A stretch of 15,450 nucleotides of DNA, from the NCBI GenBank assembly GCA_003133425.1, contig PKXI01000233.1, positions 1 through 15,450 of the forward strand, in the 5' to 3' direction. Of this stretch, positions 14,385 through 15,450 are shown piece after piece. The notes under the pieces are model-generated. The model was not told where the DNA came from. It did no database searches and saw only the letters and a program-made list of their open reading frames with translations. The DNA is from Acidobacteriaceae bacterium (GTDB lineage: Bacteria > Acidobacteriota > Terriglobia > Terriglobales > Acidobacteriaceae). The position numbers were made by a program, and so were the translations under genes. The stretch's first letter is position 1, and every line of letters begins with the position of its first letter.

Positions 14385-15263
14385 ATGATCGACATTCATG
14401 AGCATCTGATCTACGGGGTGGATGACGGGTCGCCCGACCTGAAAACCTCGCTGGCCATGGCGCATGAGGCGGCCAGGGATGGCATTACGCACATTGTTTG
14501 CACTCCTCACGCAAGTGACCGCTATCCCTTTCAGGATGCTGTGGTCGAGAAGCGCTATGACGAATTGCGCGAGCACCTGGACGGTGTGGTCGAGCTGAGC
14601 CTGGGATGCGACTTGCACCTCTCGGCGGAAAATATCATGACCGCGTTAGCCCGGCCGTTGCGTTTCTCGATCAACGGCAAAGGGTATCTGCTGGTCGAAT
14701 TTCCAAACGGGACAATCGCGCCGCAAATGTCCGACGCGCTTTACAGGCTTCAATCGGCTGGCTACAAGCTTATCGTGACCCACCCTGAGCGCTATCCCGC
14801 AGTACAAAACGATCCTGAGGTGCTGGCTGAGTGGATGCGGCAGGGATGCCTGGTCCAGGTGACCGCGAACGCTCTGTATGGACGCTGCGGCAAACTGGTG
14901 GAGGGCCTGGCCAATGAACTGCTAAGTCGCAACTGGATACATTTTCTCGCCACGGACGCGCATCGAGTCGATTGGCGCCCGCCGCATTTGAAAAAGGCCT
15001 ATGACTATGTTGCCGGGGTAGCCGGCGAAGAGACGGCACGACGGCTGTGCGTGACCAATCCCCGGGCAACGATCGAAGGAGCCACGTTCCCCCAACAGCC
15101 GGACGCGATGGGTCTGGCGGACCACGTGCCATTGAAGTTCAAGGCAAAGCGGTACAAGGGCAGCTTGAGACAAACCTCTGGAAACGACGATTCGGCGGCC
15201 AACGGCGAAGCTGCCGGCAAATCAGGCGCAAAGAGATTTTGGGATCGTCTTTTTACACGATGA
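14385..15263 (+). CDS. CpsB/YwqE-type PHP-family protein-tyrosine phosphatase
   Basis: This metal-dependent phosphatase belongs to the family that dephosphorylates bacterial tyrosine kinases controlling capsule or exopolysaccharide synthesis. It has 292 residues against roughly 245-255 in the family. Motifs are DIHEH (3-7) with GVDDGS, CTPH (39-42), HPERY (133-137) with the catalytic Arg, and ATDAH (189-193). These are the metal-binding positions of the PHP fold. The metal-site Glu expected in the strand after the second motif appears as D76 in GCDLHL. The extra C-terminal 45 residues are Lys/Arg-rich and low in complexity, perhaps for membrane or partner contact. The start codon at 14385 has no good ribosome site and lies 34 nt after purQ. 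No tyrosine kinase or polysaccharide gene is in view, so the substrate is inferred from family only. Confidence 0.85.
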   Translation: MIDIHEHLIYGVDDGSPDLKTSLAMAHEAARDGITHIVCTPHASDRYPFQDAVVEKRYDELREHLDGVVELSLGCDLHLSAENIMTALARPLRFSINGKGYLLVEFPNGTIAPQMSDALYRLQSAGYKLIVTHPERYPAVQNDPEVLAEWMRQGCLVQVTANALYGRCGKLVEGLANELLSRNWIHFLATDAHRVDWRPPHLKKAYDYVAGVAGEETARRLCVTNPRATIEGATFPQQPDAMGLADHVPLKFKAKRYKGSLRQTSGNDDSAANGEAAGKSGAKRFWDRLFTR

Positions 15264-15294
15264 GCGCTTCGTCCATAACTGGAAGCCGGCCGCG

Positions 15295-15450
15295 CTAGAT
15301 TCCTAACCCACCATCGACAGCCAGGACCTGACCTGTAATAAAGCTGGGTCCCGTTGCGAAGAAGAGAACGGCCTGGGCCACATCTTGTGCTGTTCCGTTG
15401 CGCTGCATGGGAGTCTTGGCTGCAATACGGCGGGCGTCGTCTCCGGGTTG
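15295..15450 (-). CDS. C-terminal end of a short-chain dehydrogenase/reductase (truncated by window edge)
   Basis: Fifty-one residues plus a TAG stop (15297-15295) are visible. The tail has [20 protein letters not shown] followed by [15 protein letters not shown]. This is the hallmark C-terminus of classical NAD(P)-dependent SDR enzymes such as FabG-like reductases. The catalytic Tyr-Lys and cofactor loop lie outside the window, so the substrate cannot be named. It converges on the phosphatase gene with a 31-nt gap and no obvious terminator between them. Confidence 0.85.
   Translation of the reverse strand, partial: QPGDDARRIAAKTPMQRNGTAQDVAQAVLFFATGPSFITGQVLAVDGGLGI

Overview
The window reads as a 15.4-kb stretch of the chromosome of a GC-rich, Gram-negative-type heterotroph, most likely an Acidobacteriota member of the Terriglobia type. 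That placement is an inference. It rests on the mix of secreted glycoside hydrolases, an oxygen-tolerant-type uptake [NiFe] hydrogenase, a NirA-like reductase next to a full-length CysG, and overall protein style. There is no rRNA or other marker gene to settle it. All genes look intact except the two cut by the window ends. There is no phage, CRISPR array, tRNA or full insertion sequence.

Layout, left to right. (1) The 3' end of an unidentified plus-strand gene closes with a textbook Rho-independent terminator (106-144). (2) A secreted GH18 chitinase-like enzyme lies on the minus strand (210-1490), divergent from pyrD (1733-2659), the class 1B dihydroorotate dehydrogenase catalytic subunit. 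(3) After a 289-bp regulatory gap comes a compact four-gene hydrogenase operon, hyaABCD-like (2949-6938): Tat-exported small subunit, large subunit, membrane cytochrome b and maturation endopeptidase. (4) A 110-bp palindromic, MITE-like element starts immediately after the stop codon of the endopeptidase gene. It is followed by a secreted GH27 alpha-galactosidase (7292-9001). (5) A siroheme-dependent nitrite/sulfite reductase (9224-10921) is followed 10 nt later by cysG (10932-12317), which makes its siroheme cofactor. (6) Then come a COMT-like O-methyltransferase (12568-13599), purQ (13655-14350) and a CpsB/YwqE-type PHP-family tyrosine phosphatase (14385-15263). (7) The C-terminal end of a short-chain dehydrogenase runs in from the right on the minus strand.

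Two units clearly work together. In the hydrogenase operon, HyaA and HyaB form the periplasm-facing H2-oxidising dimer. HyaC carries electrons into the quinone pool, and HyaD trims the C-terminal tail of HyaB after nickel insertion. All six cysteines of the special proximal [4Fe-3S] cluster are present, which predicts H2 oxidation in air. The pleiotropic Hyp maturation genes are not in the window. In the second unit, CysG makes siroheme and the reductase uses it. The other genes appear to be independent housekeeping or carbohydrate-use genes.

The most interesting non-coding signals are: an FNR/CRP-type dyad upstream of the hydrogenase, with part of it repeated 53 bp further upstream and a second palindrome fused to it; the nested inverted repeat after hyaD with TA at both ends; a terminator-like hairpin in the leader of the siroheme reductase; and a LacI-type dyad over the predicted start point of the alpha-galactosidase gene. 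I found no clearly new multi-gene system. The known-family assignments explain nearly all of the coding DNA.
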